Positions 1 to 6,555 of a DNA stretch of 16,824 nt are shown piece by piece. The notes under the pieces are model-generated. The model did not search any database, had not been told where the DNA came from, and saw only the letters and a list, made by a program, of their open reading frames with translations. This DNA comes from Clostridiaceae bacterium (GTDB lineage: Bacteria > Bacillota > Clostridia > Oscillospirales > Acutalibacteraceae), in assembly GCA_016281115.1 (NCBI GenBank), contig JAEEHZ010000198.1, positions 1-16,824 of the forward strand. The letters run 5' to 3'. Within the stretch, counting starts at the first letter, position 1. Each line of letters begins with the position of its first letter. Position numbers and translations under genes: made by a program.

Positions 1-1
1 A

Positions 2-907
2 ATAGCAAATTCCGATTTAAAATCGTTGTTACTGTATGCGCTTATCTGCATTGCAGCTTTTGCAGTAGTTTATGTTTTGATGTCTGCGCTGTTCTTAAAA
101 ACCATTGGCTCCGTGCGCGGGTATAAATCAAAGAAATATGTATCCAAACCGCTTAAGCAGTCTTCTGTAATGTGGGCGCTTATAAAAAGAGAATTAAAAA
201 GATTTGTGTCAATTTCTTCATATATGGTAAATTCGGCTATCGGTATAGTGTTTACCGTGCTGATACCCATAGCGGTGTTTGTAAAGCAAAGCGATATTCG
301 CGCGGCTTTAAATGTTTTAGCCGATCAGTTACCCGGAGATTTTTATATAAGTGAATTTATCGCCGCAATATTCATTATTCTGTTATGCCTTATGTCAAGC
401 GCCGACACAATATCCGCACCTTCAATATCGCTTGAGGGAAAGACAATTTGGCTGCTTCATTCATTGCCCGTAAACGGATACAGTATACTGATGTCCAAGG
501 TGTATACTCACGTTATCATTTGCCTGCCGGCTTCATTGATAGCGGGAACTATATTTAATATACTTTTCCCTTCAAATTTGTTTCTCGGTGTGTTTATGTA
601 TATAACTCCTACGGCTATGACCTTTGTTCAGGCTTTTTTGGGCGTTTGGAGCAATATGCACTTTCCGCGGACCGATTATATAAATGAAACTGCTGCGGTA
701 AAGCAATCGCTTTCCGTTGTAATCACTATGTTCGGCTCTATGTTTATAGTAGGAGTGCCGACCGCTGTTTATATTTTGCTTTTATCGGAGATATTCGGTT
801 ATCAAATATTTATCTTGCTGTTTACCGCATATTTGGCACTTATTGCAGGAGCCTTTTATCTGTATATATTAAAACGCGGAAACAAAGTATTTGCTAACAT
901 TGATTAA
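2..907 (+). CDS. ABC-2-like exporter permease, C-terminal part (5' end outside window)
   Basis: The reading frame is open from base 2 with no stop upstream, so the gene begins outside the window and only about 300 C-terminal residues are visible; the TTG at 26 is just an internal leucine codon. The protein is very hydrophobic, with roughly six or seven membrane segments separated by short loops, and has the basic stretch ALIKRELKRF before the second visible segment. The motif SLEGKTIWLLHSLPV, after the third segment, resembles the S-x-EGK-x-(I/L)W-x-x-(K/H)-SLP(V/I) signature I associate with clostridial ABC exporter permeases of about 500-550 residues. From the family, it would be the membrane half of an ABC exporter whose ATPase is usually encoded just upstream. 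The substrate cannot be told. The gene ends 22 bases before a hairpin shared with the convergent thioesterase operon. Confidence 0.72.
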   Translation: MANSDLKSLLLYALICIAAFAVVYVLMSALFLKTIGSVRGYKSKKYVSKPLKQSSVMWALIKRELKRFVSISSYMVNSAIGIVFTVLIPIAVFVKQSDIRAALNVLADQLPGDFYISEFIAAIFIILLCLMSSADTISAPSISLEGKTIWLLHSLPVNGYSILMSKVYTHVIICLPASLIAGTIFNILFPSNLFLGVFMYITPTAMTFVQAFLGVWSNMHFPRTDYINETAAVKQSLSVVITMFGSMFIVGVPTAVYILLLSEIFGYQIFILLFTAYLALIAGAFYLYILKRGNKVFANID

Positions 908-928
908 TAATCAAATATATATTTAGAA

Positions 929-963
929 ATGCCGCCTGAGCTTTTGGTAAGCTTCAGCGGCAT
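929..963. terminator. Hairpin between convergent genes, probable bidirectional terminator
   Basis: Inverted repeat with outer arms ATGCCGC/GCGGCAT and inner arms GCTT/AAGC, offset by a one-base bulge on each side, around a short loop. It lies between the stop of the permease gene (907) and the stop of the thioesterase gene (996). Flanking sequence is AT-rich (TATATATTT on the left, ATTATACTATAT on the right) but has no long U run, so termination strength is uncertain in either direction. Confidence 0.6.
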
Positions 964-995
964 TATACTATATGTAATATCAATTATACAAATTG

Positions 996-1727
996 TTATT
1001 TTATCTTGCATTCAGCTAAAAAATAAATATTTCCGTCTTCGTCGGCACCTTTAAAACAGTATTTATCGTCATTACAGCGGTGATAAATGCTTACTTTGTC
1101 TTTCATCATTATTTCGTGGTGATAATCTATCTGAAATTCACGTATATCGGGCTCACCGAGAGTATTTAGTGAATTAAATGCAAAATTTGCGTATTTAGTA
1201 TTGTTAACATGTCCGTTAATATCTATATCAGAGGCAGAGGGATATACGGAGATAGGGGAGAGATCCTCTGTATCAAAATCCCGTACGCGTTTGGATATTT
1301 TAACATCAAACGCAGGATCATCATAATAGCTGTCTATTTTATAAATACAATTGTCCGTTATAACAGGCTTTCTTAATGTGCTGTCTATTATTGCCCACAA
1401 AGACGAGCCTTCTGTTATTACATTGCCGTTATCATCAAGTATTTGATAATCTCTTATATATCCGAACGAGGAAGGCTTGTGCGGCCATGTTTTTACAGTT
1501 ACGTCACTGTGCATTTCAGGCATTGAGTGAACTACAAGCTTTGTCCGGAGCAGCACCCATATAAGGTTTTGCTTGATCAAATCGTCGTAACCTACATTTA
1601 GCAGATCTGAATGTATTCCTGCTGCATCTTGAAACAGATCAAGTATAGATGATATGCGCAGGTTTTTATTTACATCATAATCAGATGTTCTCAGGCTGTA
1701 TTTTTTGCTGAACATGTTCAAATTCAT
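996..1727 (-). CDS. Acyl-ACP thioesterase (FatA/FatB-like, tandem hotdog)
   Basis: The 243-residue protein has the length and layout of bacterial acyl-ACP thioesterases: two hotdog domains with a helix near residues 26-46 (SSILDLFQDAAGIHS) in the first. The second carries the catalytic signature DIDINGHVNNTKY at about 167-179, so D169, N171 and H173 match the D-x-N-x-H triad described for plant FatB. E205 in DYHHEIM aligns with the Glu of the plant YRRECG motif, while the adjacent Cys is replaced by Ile. The family hydrolyses acyl-ACP in the cytoplasm to release free fatty acids from the FAS II cycle; chain length cannot be predicted here. No signal peptide is seen. The start is ATG at 1727 with GGAGG at 1736-1740, which lies inside the last codons of the upstream DUF6873-like gene. 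The two genes are 3 bases apart and should be translationally coupled. Confidence 0.9.
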   Translation of the reverse strand: MNLNMFSKKYSLRTSDYDVNKNLRISSILDLFQDAAGIHSDLLNVGYDDLIKQNLIWVLLRTKLVVHSMPEMHSDVTVKTWPHKPSSFGYIRDYQILDDNGNVITEGSSLWAIIDSTLRKPVITDNCIYKIDSYYDDPAFDVKISKRVRDFDTEDLSPISVYPSASDIDINGHVNNTKYANFAFNSLNTLGEPDIREFQIDYHHEIMMKDKVSIYHRCNDDKYCFKGADEDGNIYFLAECKIK

Positions 1728-1730
1728 TTT

Positions 1731-2471
1731 TTATTCCTCCAGAACAGGCAATATTCCGCCTATATCACAAAGTTCATATTGTCCTAAATTTTCAGTATAC
1801 ACGCCGTAATTACGCGCAAATGACTTTATATCTTCACAATTCGGGTGAGTACTTAGATCGCCGTTGAAACACAGTATGTCGTTACTGAGCTTTCCGCTGC
1901 AGCCGCCGATAAAACCGTAATTTACGCCTTCAAGCCTTATATGTCCCGGTTTTATTTTTAAGCAATCAACTTTGTTTTCGGCACAGGCTCTGAAAATGCC
2001 TTCGTCGGCAGTAATTACGGCATTATCATTTACAACCGCAACAGAGCATTTCGAGTATCCCTGTTTAGTTTTGATTATTTTATTCTCATCAAATAAAGAT
2101 AAAACACAATTAATTATGGTTGAGGGGTTGCATATAAGCTTATCGCCTGCAATGCAGCCGTTCAGTAATACATTTTCGGGATATGCCTCTTTTAATTCCC
2201 GGTCGGCTGTCATTATATCAAAGCCAAGCTTAATAAGCGGGGAAATAAGATATTCACATTCCTTTGCAATTATGATTTTGTTATTGCCTAAGTGGATACA
2301 CTGCATATCTGCGTGGCGCTGTTCAAATAACCGCAGATTTTCACAAGACTGTGTTTTTATTACATTTATACCAAAGCCCCTTAAGGTATTAAACAAGGAG
2401 GCGTCTGCATCGGTAATTACAGTGTTTACCTTTCCGCGGGGTAAATTGGGAGTAGTTACATAACTGACCAT
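1731..2471 (-). CDS. DUF6873-like protein, probable guanidine-modifying-enzyme (GME) fold
   Basis: This 246-residue protein without signal peptide or membrane segment resembles the clostridial proteins annotated as DUF6873 family, which are assigned a fold shared with amidinotransferases and deiminases. I recognise it by motif layout, from memory: LNGCIAGDKLICNP near residues 103-116, SKCSVAV (140-146), TADEGI (154-159), YGFIGGCSGKL (185-195) and FNGDLSTHPN (202-211). Acidic residues, His (H60, H209) and several Cys (C106, C191) are candidate catalytic residues, but none is assigned by known biochemistry; the reaction is unknown. I chose ATG at 2471 because AAAGGA (2479-2484) stands 7 bases upstream. 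The in-frame GTG at 2477 would leave only one base. It is the first gene of a two-gene operon with the thioesterase, read from the promoter at 2522-2550. Confidence 0.72.
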   Translation of the reverse strand: MVSYVTTPNLPRGKVNTVITDADASLFNTLRGFGINVIKTQSCENLRLFEQRHADMQCIHLGNNKIIIAKECEYLISPLIKLGFDIMTADRELKEAYPENVLLNGCIAGDKLICNPSTIINCVLSLFDENKIIKTKQGYSKCSVAVVNDNAVITADEGIFRACAENKVDCLKIKPGHIRLEGVNYGFIGGCSGKLSNDILCFNGDLSTHPNCEDIKSFARNYGVYTENLGQYELCDIGGILPVLEE

Positions 2472-2521
2472 ACACACATCCTTTAAAAATGTCTGAATTT
2501 ATCTTTTACTTTAGCAACAGC

Positions 2522-2550
2522 ATTTTATCATATTTTAGAACAACTTTCAA
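2522..2550 (-). promoter_or_regulatory. Sigma-A-type promoter of the DUF6873/thioesterase operon
   Basis: Read on the minus strand: TTGAAA (2545-2550), a spacer of exactly 17 bases, then TAAAAT (2522-2527). Each hexamer matches the consensus at five of six positions. Transcription would start near 2515, giving a leader of about 45 bases before the ATG at 2471. Confidence 0.72.
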
Positions 2551-2670
2551 CCGAGCAGTGAACATTACAATTTGTATATTTTTAAAAATTTAATAATAAT
2601 ACTTTCAGTAGAATTTTCACTGAAAAAATTTACACATTGTACAAATGCGACCACAACATATGGCTGTACT

Positions 2671-2684
2671 TGTTATCGATAACA
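2671..2684. promoter_or_regulatory. 14-base perfect palindrome, possible operator
   Basis: TGTTATCGATAACA is fully self-complementary. It is flanked by GCTGT (2663-2667) and ACAGC (2687-2691), which extend it into an imperfect 29-base dyad with 3 and 2 unpaired bases between the inner and outer arms. It lies about 95 bases upstream of the lysozyme -35 box and about 120 bases upstream of the opposing -35 box. That position would suit an upstream regulator site, but the cognate protein is unknown and a chance palindrome in AT-rich DNA is possible. Confidence 0.35.
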
Positions 2685-2779
2685 CAACAGCTTGTATTAT
2701 TTCTTGTGAAAATATAATAAAAATTTTTATATTTTTTTTGTTATGTAGTTATTATACACAACAAAATTTACAAAATCTA

Positions 2780-2808
2780 TTGAAAAAGCAAAAATTATGT
2801 ATTATAAT
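2780..2808 (+). promoter_or_regulatory. Sigma-A-type promoter of the dockerin lysozyme gene
   Basis: TTGAAA (2780-2785), a 17-base spacer, then a perfect TATAAT (2803-2808). Transcription would start near 2815, leaving a leader of about 30 bases that contains GAGGTGG (2834-2840) ahead of the GTG start at 2847. Confidence 0.8.
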
Positions 2809-2846
2809 ACCACCACGTGCTATTTTAGTAATTGAGGTGGATATTC

Positions 2847-4580
2847 GTGATCAAAAAATTTACAAATAGTTTAATTCGTTTTGTTTCCGTAATGCTTGCT
2901 ATGGTTTTGCTTCTGTGTACGGCAATTGCCGTTACAAATGCGCAAAGATCGTATAACAGTATTGCAGATCAAGCAGTCAGTAGGTTTGGAATTGACGTTT
3001 CCAAATGGCAGGGCAATATCAACTGGAACAGCGTTAAGTCAAGCGGAATAGATTTTGCCATTATCCGCGCGGGTTACAGCGGAGTGATTGACCCTTATTT
3101 CGAGACAAACTATAAAGGCGCAAAAAATGCAGGCATAGATGTAGGCGTATACTTTTATACATATGCAGACTCTATTGAGAAAGCAAGAACAGATGCAAAT
3201 AATTGTTTAAGCTGGCTTAAAGGAAAAAAGCTTGAGTATCCTGTATATTTTGATATAGAGGATAAAAAGCAGGCTTCAATAAGCAAAAGTATGAATACTG
3301 ATATTTCGCTTACATTTTTGAATATAATGAAAGCCAACGGCTATCTTGCAGGTGTGTATTCATCTGCTTCTTGGCTTGAGGGCTCCGGGGCTAAAGTAAA
3401 CACCTCTCAAATAACTTCTGCCGGTTATGAAGCCTGGATAGCCAGATATTATGACTATACATATAATGACAGATTCGGATATTCTCAAAGATACGGAATG
3501 TGGCAGTACAGCTGCAAGGGAAACGTAGGCGGGGTATCCGGAGAGGTAGACCTCGATATCTGCTATAGGGATTATCCTTCAATTGTAAAGCAAAACGGTT
3601 ACAACGGATACTCACGTTCAACTGTAACAAATACAGATACAGACACATCATCAAACAGCCGTCACTCAGATAAAGACATTACCTCTAACACCGAGGTAAC
3701 AACCGATACAACGTCTGAGAGTGAAATAGTTTATGTTGTTATCCACGACAGCGATGTAAGCACAGACACGGCAAACGAAATAGAGGATATTGTCTGGACA
3801 TCTGATACAGAAGACGATGAAATAGTTTATGATGATGATGTTATATATGATGAAATAGTATATGACGATACCGAAAGCGAAGACGACTGTACAGGTACAT
3901 CATCAAGATATACATATGACGATGAAGTACTTGATGAAATCGTAGATGAAGTTGTAGATGAAACGGTTGAAGATAATAAGACTGAAGATGAAGAAATAAT
4001 CAATAACGAAGATACATATGCAGAGCAAGATGATTATGACGACTATACCGAATATAATAATTCTGATTACAGTTACGGTTATTATTTGCTTACTGTTGAT
4101 TTAAACGGCGGCGAGTGGGATGACGATTACATCCCAAGCAGTATGACTGTATATTCGGGAGATAAAATCGACTTGCCTATACCTCAAAGAGAAGGATATA
4201 AATTCTACGGCTGGTTTATAACGGGAAAAGGCTCGGATATTATAGACGGACAGCTTATTATGGGCTGTGCAAACACCTCGCTTCTGGCACTGTGGAGCGA
4301 AAGGGAAGAGGATATCTCCCGCGATATTGATACCGATACCGATATAGCAGATGATCAATACTTTAATTTTACTTTTGACGGTCTTTTGGGTGATGTTAAT
4401 TTCGACTTCTATGTGTCATTGTTGGATGTTGTAATGATACAGAAGCACATCTCTTTAAGCTCTGATTTCAACGACACGCAAATAAGGTGTGCGGATATTG
4501 ATATGGACGGAGAGATAACAATGCTCGATGTCGTATATGAACAAAAATATATAGCTAAACTTGTAGATAAAATGCAATGA
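2847..4580 (+). CDS. Secreted GH25 lysozyme with acidic linker, InlB B-type repeat and dockerin
   Basis: The start is GTG at 2847, with GAGGTGG (2834-2840) 6 bases upstream; this gives 577 residues. Residues 1-32 form a signal peptide (basic start, hydrophobic core, likely cleavage after VTNA). Residues about 46-245 are a GH25 muramidase domain: FGIDVSKWQG with D50, then YPVYFDIED with D136 and E138 as the DxE catalytic pair, then AWIARY, MWQYS and a closing VDLDIC. The family cuts the MurNAc-GlcNAc bond of peptidoglycan outside the cell. A Thr/Ser/Asp linker (about 257-295) passes into an Asp/Glu-rich segment (to about 405) with repeated DEIVYDD/DEIVDE units. Residues about 412-485 resemble a Listeria-Bacteroides (InlB B) repeat (VDLNGGEW, REGYKFYGWF, LLALW). 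Residues 512-577 are a type I-like dockerin with two full Ca2+ loops, D516/N518/D520/D527 and D550/D552/D554/D561, implying docking to a cohesin scaffold. The transcript appears monocistronic. Confidence 0.93.
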   Translation: MIKKFTNSLIRFVSVMLAMVLLLCTAIAVTNAQRSYNSIADQAVSRFGIDVSKWQGNINWNSVKSSGIDFAIIRAGYSGVIDPYFETNYKGAKNAGIDVGVYFYTYADSIEKARTDANNCLSWLKGKKLEYPVYFDIEDKKQASISKSMNTDISLTFLNIMKANGYLAGVYSSASWLEGSGAKVNTSQITSAGYEAWIARYYDYTYNDRFGYSQRYGMWQYSCKGNVGGVSGEVDLDICYRDYPSIVKQNGYNGYSRSTVTNTDTDTSSNSRHSDKDITSNTEVTTDTTSESEIVYVVIHDSDVSTDTANEIEDIVWTSDTEDDEIVYDDDVIYDEIVYDDTESEDDCTGTSSRYTYDDEVLDEIVDEVVDETVEDNKTEDEEIINNEDTYAEQDDYDDYTEYNNSDYSYGYYLLTVDLNGGEWDDDYIPSSMTVYSGDKIDLPIPQREGYKFYGWFITGKGSDIIDGQLIMGCANTSLLALWSEREEDISRDIDTDTDIADDQYFNFTFDGLLGDVNFDFYVSLLDVVMIQKHISLSSDFNDTQIRCADIDMDGEITMLDVVYEQKYIAKLVDKMQ

Positions 4581-4590
4581 TGTAAAAGCC

Positions 4591-4638
4591 AAAATGACGG
4601 GGGCGACACTCTGATTTGAGTATCGCCCCCGTCATTTT
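4591..4638. terminator. Strong bidirectional terminator hairpin
   Basis: A 21-base stem with a single C-A mismatch: arms 4591-4611 and 4618-4638, loop TGATTT. The stem begins AAAATGACGGGGGCGA and ends TTTT, so each strand has a GC-rich core followed by U residues. It lies 11 bases after the lysozyme stop and 14 bases beyond the stop of the convergent deaminase gene, serving both. Confidence 0.92.
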
Positions 4639-4651
4639 CCATTCATAAATA

Positions 4652-5140
4652 TCAATATCCAAGCTCATCGGTAAGTGAGTCGTCATTCTCTACCCAACTT
4701 GAAACTTTTATGAGCGTGTAATCGTCTTTTGTATTTCTCACATAAACGTTTTTAATTCCCGCGTTGATTATAAGACGCTTGCACATTGAGCAGCAATCGG
4801 CATTTTTTACGTATTCTTCACTTACTGCGTCAATGCCTACCAAAAACAGATCTGCGCCTATCATTTCTTCACCTGCGGCATTAATTATGGCATTGGCCTC
4901 TGCATGAACGCTTCTGCAAAGCTCATATCTTTCACCACGTGGGATCTTCATCATTTCACGTCTGCAGGTGCCGATATCGCAACAGTTTTTTCTGCCCCTC
5001 GGCGCACCTACATATCCTGTTGAAATAATTCTGTCATTTTTAACAATGGCAGCTCCGTATTTTCTGCGCAAACAGGTTCCTCTTTCAAGAACCGTTTCTG
5101 CTATATCAAGATAATAATTGATCTTATCACGTCTTTGCAT
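4652..5140 (-). CDS. dCMP (deoxycytidylate) deaminase family protein
   Basis: The 162-residue protein has the zinc-dependent deaminase signature: H79-A-E81 in SVHAEANAI and C117-x2-C120 in the CCSMC stretch, where the usual PCxxC proline is replaced by Cys116. Around it are GAAIVKNDRIISTGYVGAPRG and a Cys-rich insert KNCCDIGTC (51-59), as in ComEB/dCMP deaminases of usual length 150-180. The family converts dCMP to dUMP in the cytoplasm, feeding thymidylate synthesis. E81 would act as proton shuttle. The ATG at 5140 follows the rnfB stop by one base, and its Shine-Dalgarno GGGAGG lies within the end of rnfB, so it appears to be the last gene of the rnf operon and translationally coupled to it. 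A related nucleoside deaminase activity cannot be excluded. Confidence 0.88.
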   Translation of the reverse strand: MQRRDKINYYLDIAETVLERGTCLRRKYGAAIVKNDRIISTGYVGAPRGRKNCCDIGTCRREMMKIPRGERYELCRSVHAEANAIINAAGEEMIGADLFLVGIDAVSEEYVKNADCCSMCKRLIINAGIKNVYVRNTKDDYTLIKVSSWVENDDSLTDELGY

Positions 5141-5141
5141 A

Positions 5142-5939
5142 TTATGCCTCCCTGAAAATCATTTCAATGCAGTTTAATTTACACTCCTCAGCGCATTTTC
5201 CGCAGCCTGTGCAAAGCTCAGAGTTAACTGCTGCGTGGTTATCTTTTACAGTTATTGCGCCGCTTTCACACACCTTTGTGCATCTCATACAGCCAATACA
5301 GCCTGCGGTACAGGCTTTTCTCGTGTCTGCGCCTTTGTCTCGGCTCGAGCATTTTACAAACGCCTGTTTTTTTAACGGAACAATATGTATTATGCCCTTG
5401 GGGCAGGCTTTTTCGCACTCTCCGCATCCCATGCACAGTGATGTATCAACACAGGCAATGCCTTTGCAAATGCTGACAGCATTATTAGAACACACTCTTA
5501 CACAGTCGCCAAAGCCTATGCAACCGTAAGCGCACGCTGTGTTGCCCGAATACATCTGCATTGCGGCGGCACAGGAATTTATACCTGTATACTCCGCTTT
5601 TTTTGATGTTGCGTTTGCGGTGCCTTTGCAAGCGACAACAGCTTTTTTTTGAATTACTTTTTCAGCTTCCGTTCCCAAAATGCGTGAAAGCTCCTTTGCA
5701 ACAGTTTCGCCGCCGGGTGAGCAAAGCCCAACCTTTGCCTTTCCTTTTGACAGTGCCTTAGCGTATCCGCTGCAGCCCGAGTAGCCGCAGGAGCCGCAAT
5801 TTGCCCCCGGCAGGGCTTTTTCAAGCTCTGCCGCTTTTTTGTCGACGGGAACATAAAACAGGGTAGAGGCAACAGCCAAAACTATACCCACAATAAGCCC
5901 TATTATGCCCACAACAATCACGGGAAATAATATATCCAT
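5142..5939 (-). CDS. rnfB: Rnf complex subunit RnfB, multi-cluster iron-sulfur protein
   Basis: The 265-residue protein starts with one membrane helix (about 4-28) that anchors it, followed by the RnfB-type [4Fe-4S] domain with C48, C51, C56 and C73 (ANCGSCGYSGC ... CSPGG). Next comes C136/C140/C146/C150 (CAYGCIGFGDCVRVC) and three ferredoxin-type motifs: C169-C172-C175-C179, C214-C217-C220-C224 and C243-C246-C249-C253. The family accepts electrons from reduced ferredoxin on the cytoplasmic face and passes them into the membrane part of Rnf. There are more cluster motifs than in three-cluster proteobacterial RnfB, in keeping with clostridial forms. The ATG at 5939 has GAGGTGA (5946-5952) 6 bases upstream. 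The gene lies 16 bases after rnfA and 1 base before the deaminase gene. Confidence 0.95.
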   Translation of the reverse strand: MDILFPVIVVGIIGLIVGIVLAVASTLFYVPVDKKAAELEKALPGANCGSCGYSGCSGYAKALSKGKAKVGLCSPGGETVAKELSRILGTEAEKVIQKKAVVACKGTANATSKKAEYTGINSCAAAMQMYSGNTACAYGCIGFGDCVRVCSNNAVSICKGIACVDTSLCMGCGECEKACPKGIIHIVPLKKQAFVKCSSRDKGADTRKACTAGCIGCMRCTKVCESGAITVKDNHAAVNSELCTGCGKCAEECKLNCIEMIFREA

Positions 5940-5955
5940 AAAATGTCACCTCATA

Positions 5956-6555
5956 TTATCCGGCAATACCGTTAAATCCCAAAAATGATACCGCGACCAA
6001 AGCCGCCGCCACAAGTGTTATCGGCAAGCCTTTAAGTGTTTCGGGTATATCACAGCTTTCAAGTTTTTTTCTTACGCCTGCGAATATTACCATTGAGACC
6101 ATAAATCCCACACCCGCGCCAAATGCGTTTACAAGCGCCGCAAGGTAGCCAAAATCGGGATTTGCGTCACGCTTTTGGACTACAAGCATTGTTACACCCA
6201 GCACGGCGCAGTTTGTTGTAATAAGCGGTAAATATATGCCAAGCGAATTGTAAAGCACAGGGATATACTTTTTAAGTATTATCTCTACAAGCTGTACAAG
6301 ACCGGCAATTATAAGTATGTAGACCAGTGTTTGCAGATAATCAAGGCCGTTTGGAAGCAGCAAATTGTAATACACAGGCCACGTTACAGCAGTTGCAAGC
6401 ACCATAACGAATATAACAGCGCTGCTCATACCAACGGCAGTATTCAGTTTTTTAGATACACCCAAAAACGGGCAAATGCCCAAAAATTTGTTCAGTATAT
6501 AGTTTTCGGTAAGAATTGAAGCTAAAAATATGCTTACAAGCTGTGTTGCGCTCAT
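5956..6555 (-). CDS. rnfA: Rnf complex membrane subunit RnfA
   Basis: I place the start at ATG 6555, giving 199 residues beginning MSATQLVSIFLASILTENYI, the conserved RnfA beginning. A longer frame to 6591 would add 12 residues that do not look like the family and lie inside rnfE. The start overlaps the rnfE stop as ATGA, with AAAGGAG just upstream. The protein has about six membrane helices. C28 (GICPFLG) and C116 (TTNCAVLG) are the two Cys that, with the matching pair in RnfE, hold the intramembrane [2Fe-2S] cluster known in the homologous NqrD/NqrE pair. RnfA is the electron and ion path partner of RnfE. Motif LGIYLPLITTNC is fully kept. Confidence 0.96.
   Translation of the reverse strand: MSATQLVSIFLASILTENYILNKFLGICPFLGVSKKLNTAVGMSSAVIFVMVLATAVTWPVYYNLLLPNGLDYLQTLVYILIIAGLVQLVEIILKKYIPVLYNSLGIYLPLITTNCAVLGVTMLVVQKRDANPDFGYLAALVNAFGAGVGFMVSMVIFAGVRKKLESCDIPETLKGLPITLVAAALVAVSFLGFNGIAG

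Larger units (their letters stand above)
2472..2846. other. AT-rich divergent intergenic region
   Basis: This 375-base stretch between the DUF6873-like gene and the lysozyme gene holds one strong promoter in each direction and dyad elements, but no credible gene. Besides the palindrome at 2671-2684 it contains a 7-base inverted repeat TTTCAGT/ACTGAAA (2603-2609, 2619-2625), a near-palindrome around TTGTACAA (about 2636-2643), and a TATAAT at 2713-2718 that lacks a properly spaced -35. The motif TTGT or its complement ACAA recurs many times. The region is long enough for several regulator sites upstream of the lysozyme gene. No riboswitch-like fold was recognised. Confidence 0.6.

Noticed and set aside
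1972..2463. 163-codon open frame on the + strand
   Set aside because: It is the antisense of the DUF6873-like gene, whose frame has a promoter, a ribosome site and recognisable family motifs.
2603..2625. TTTCAGT/ACTGAAA inverted repeat as a terminator
   Set aside because: Only 7 AT-rich pairs with a 9-base loop, no U tract in either direction, and it sits between divergent promoters where no transcript needs to end.
2832..2846. TTG at 2832 as the lysozyme start
   Set aside because: This would put the GAGGTGG ribosome site inside the coding sequence; GTG at 2847 has correct spacing and gives a cleaner signal peptide.
2645..2869. Possible 74-codon small gene on the + strand upstream of the lysozyme
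   Set aside because: It contains the lysozyme promoter and ribosome site, overlaps the real start in another frame, has no ribosome site of its own and its translation reads as AT-rich non-coding sequence.
3600..4060. Repetitive acidic-linker DNA as a CRISPR or other dispersed repeat array
   Set aside because: The repeats are short, imperfect, in frame within one protein-coding sequence and have no constant spacer length.
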